Part shown: positions 40,399 to 40,872 of the stretch, piece by piece
Layout: the number at the start of each line of letters is the position of its first letter
How positions within the stretch are numbered: the first letter of the stretch is position 1
From: an uncultured Lachnospiraceae bacterium
GTDB taxonomy: Bacteria; Bacillota; Clostridia; Lachnospirales; Lachnospiraceae
Direction: 5' to 3'
Length of the DNA: 40,872 nt
Assembly: GCA_947630855.1 (NCBI GenBank)
Contig: CANRJF010000016.1
Span: 1 to 40,872 of the forward strand
Program-made: the position numbers and the translations under genes
The notes under the pieces: generated by a model
The model's database searches: none
Told to the model about the DNA's origin: nothing
The model's input: only the letters and a program-made list of their open reading frames with translations

Positions 40399-40872
40399 TC
40401 AAAAATCTTCAAATTCGTATCTGCTTTTTCTCTTATTTTCCTGCCCTGCCGTCCTGTAATCCATAAACGATGCCACTCCTTCCGCCCACTCTTTCTTTGC
40501 TGCATAAGAGATTATTTCTTTAAGATTTTCTGATGTCAGCAATTCATTTTCCCACAAAAAACGCAAAACATTTAAATCCCTTTTTTCTACCGCCCTTTTT
40601 GACAGTGCCTCCACATGAGATGCCACATAATCCCTGTACATCTTTTCCTCCTGCCCTGCCAGCAAAAAAGGATACATCAGCCGGTTTATGGCCATCTTAG
40701 ATAAGGTTTTCTCCGATTCCTCCACAAGAGCCTTTGGAAATATTCTGTCATAAGCTAAAAATTCCACTCTTCCCTCCCGAAAACTCTGTCTGGCACGAAA
40801 TCCCTCACCGGTAATGCTTCTGCCAAAAATATGTGCCGGGGCAATCTCATCATAACTTTCGTAATACTCCGG
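40399..40872 (-). CDS. Hypothetical protein, C-terminal part (cut by right edge)
   Basis: The frame is open from the window edge to the stop at 40399, giving 157 residues. The visible part is soluble and helical: ...YDEIAPAHIFGRSITGEGFR, then VEFLAYDRIFPKALVEESEK, MYRDYVASHVEALSKRAVEK and LRFLWENELLTSENLKEIIS. The alternating helix pairs near the end (RDLNVLRFLWENELLTSENLKEIISYAAKK) look like a solenoid repeat of ankyrin/TPR type. A GTG at 40767 could be mistaken for a start, but the frame clearly continues upstream. I do not recognise the family. Confidence 0.7.
   Translation of the reverse strand, partial: PEYYESYDEIAPAHIFGRSITGEGFRARQSFREGRVEFLAYDRIFPKALVEESEKTLSKMAINRLMYPFLLAGQEEKMYRDYVASHVEALSKRAVEKRDLNVLRFLWENELLTSENLKEIISYAAKKEWAEGVASFMDYRTAGQENKRKSRYEFEDF

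Noticed and set aside
1..40872. CRISPR arrays, tRNA or rRNA genes, prophage structural genes, integrases, known riboswitches
   Set aside because: Read through both strands by eye; no regular spaced repeats, tRNA-like cloverleaf, rRNA sequence or phage/integrase motif was recognised.

Overview
The window reads as a stretch of chromosome from a gut-type Lachnospiraceae (Clostridia cluster XIVa) bacterium. The evidence is low-to-moderate GC, strong AGGAGG-type ribosome binding sites, many GHKL/LytTR two-component pairs, FeoAB with a small FeoB-associated Cys-rich protein, and typical clostridial families (DUF6033-like, DUF4474, DUF1700, CPBP, DUF1624, Rpn-like nuclease). Nearly everything is on the minus strand; the plus-strand genes are an Rpn-like nuclease and the PadR/DUF1700/CPBP set. 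Family assignments come from motifs and remembered family patterns; no database search was possible.

Layout. 1-1375: partial membrane protein and a lipoprotein. 1409-7850: a four-gene signalling operon (two near-duplicate hybrid histidine kinases, a LytTR regulator, a GHKL kinase) behind a near-consensus promoter. 7842-11650: calcineurin-like phosphoesterase, DUF4474 protein, an alpha-solenoid protein, a 58-aa protein and two copies of a palindromic repeat. 11582-16572: a LytTR/GHKL pair followed by three modular DUF6033-like paralogues, with a 22-bp-period direct repeat upstream of the regulator that looks like its binding site. 16544-17819: Rpn-like nuclease and terminator. 17826-20455: feoA-feoB-Cys-rich gene under a TTGACA/TACTAT promoter with two copies of a GTTAG-N6-CTAAC operator. 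20472-22971: MATE exporter and LacI regulator. 23073-27081: VWA/DUF2201 protein, MoxR ATPase and [4Fe-4S] aldo/keto reductase, with a DUF1703-like remnant in the leader. 27105-32727: ABC transporter beside a third LytTR/GHKL pair. 32764-37555: an accessory island (DUF2971 gene with a probable 5' frameshift, RhuM, a double-DTG aspartic protease, hicB with a deleted hicA). 37572-40872: PadR/DUF1700/CPBP, a DUF1624 acyltransferase-like membrane protein, and the 3' end of a gene running off the right edge.

How the parts work together. Three separate peptide-sensing style TCSs lie within 32 kb. Two of them have direct repeats in the right place for LytTR binding, one probably for autoregulation and one upstream of the ABC transporter. 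The best candidate for an undescribed system is the regulator-kinase-DUF6033 cassette at 11582-16500. It contains one N-module-only gene, one C-module-only gene and one N+C fusion, near-identical at the module junctions, and ends in a TGATG-coupled 41-aa reading frame whose tail is encoded by a dispersed palindrome.
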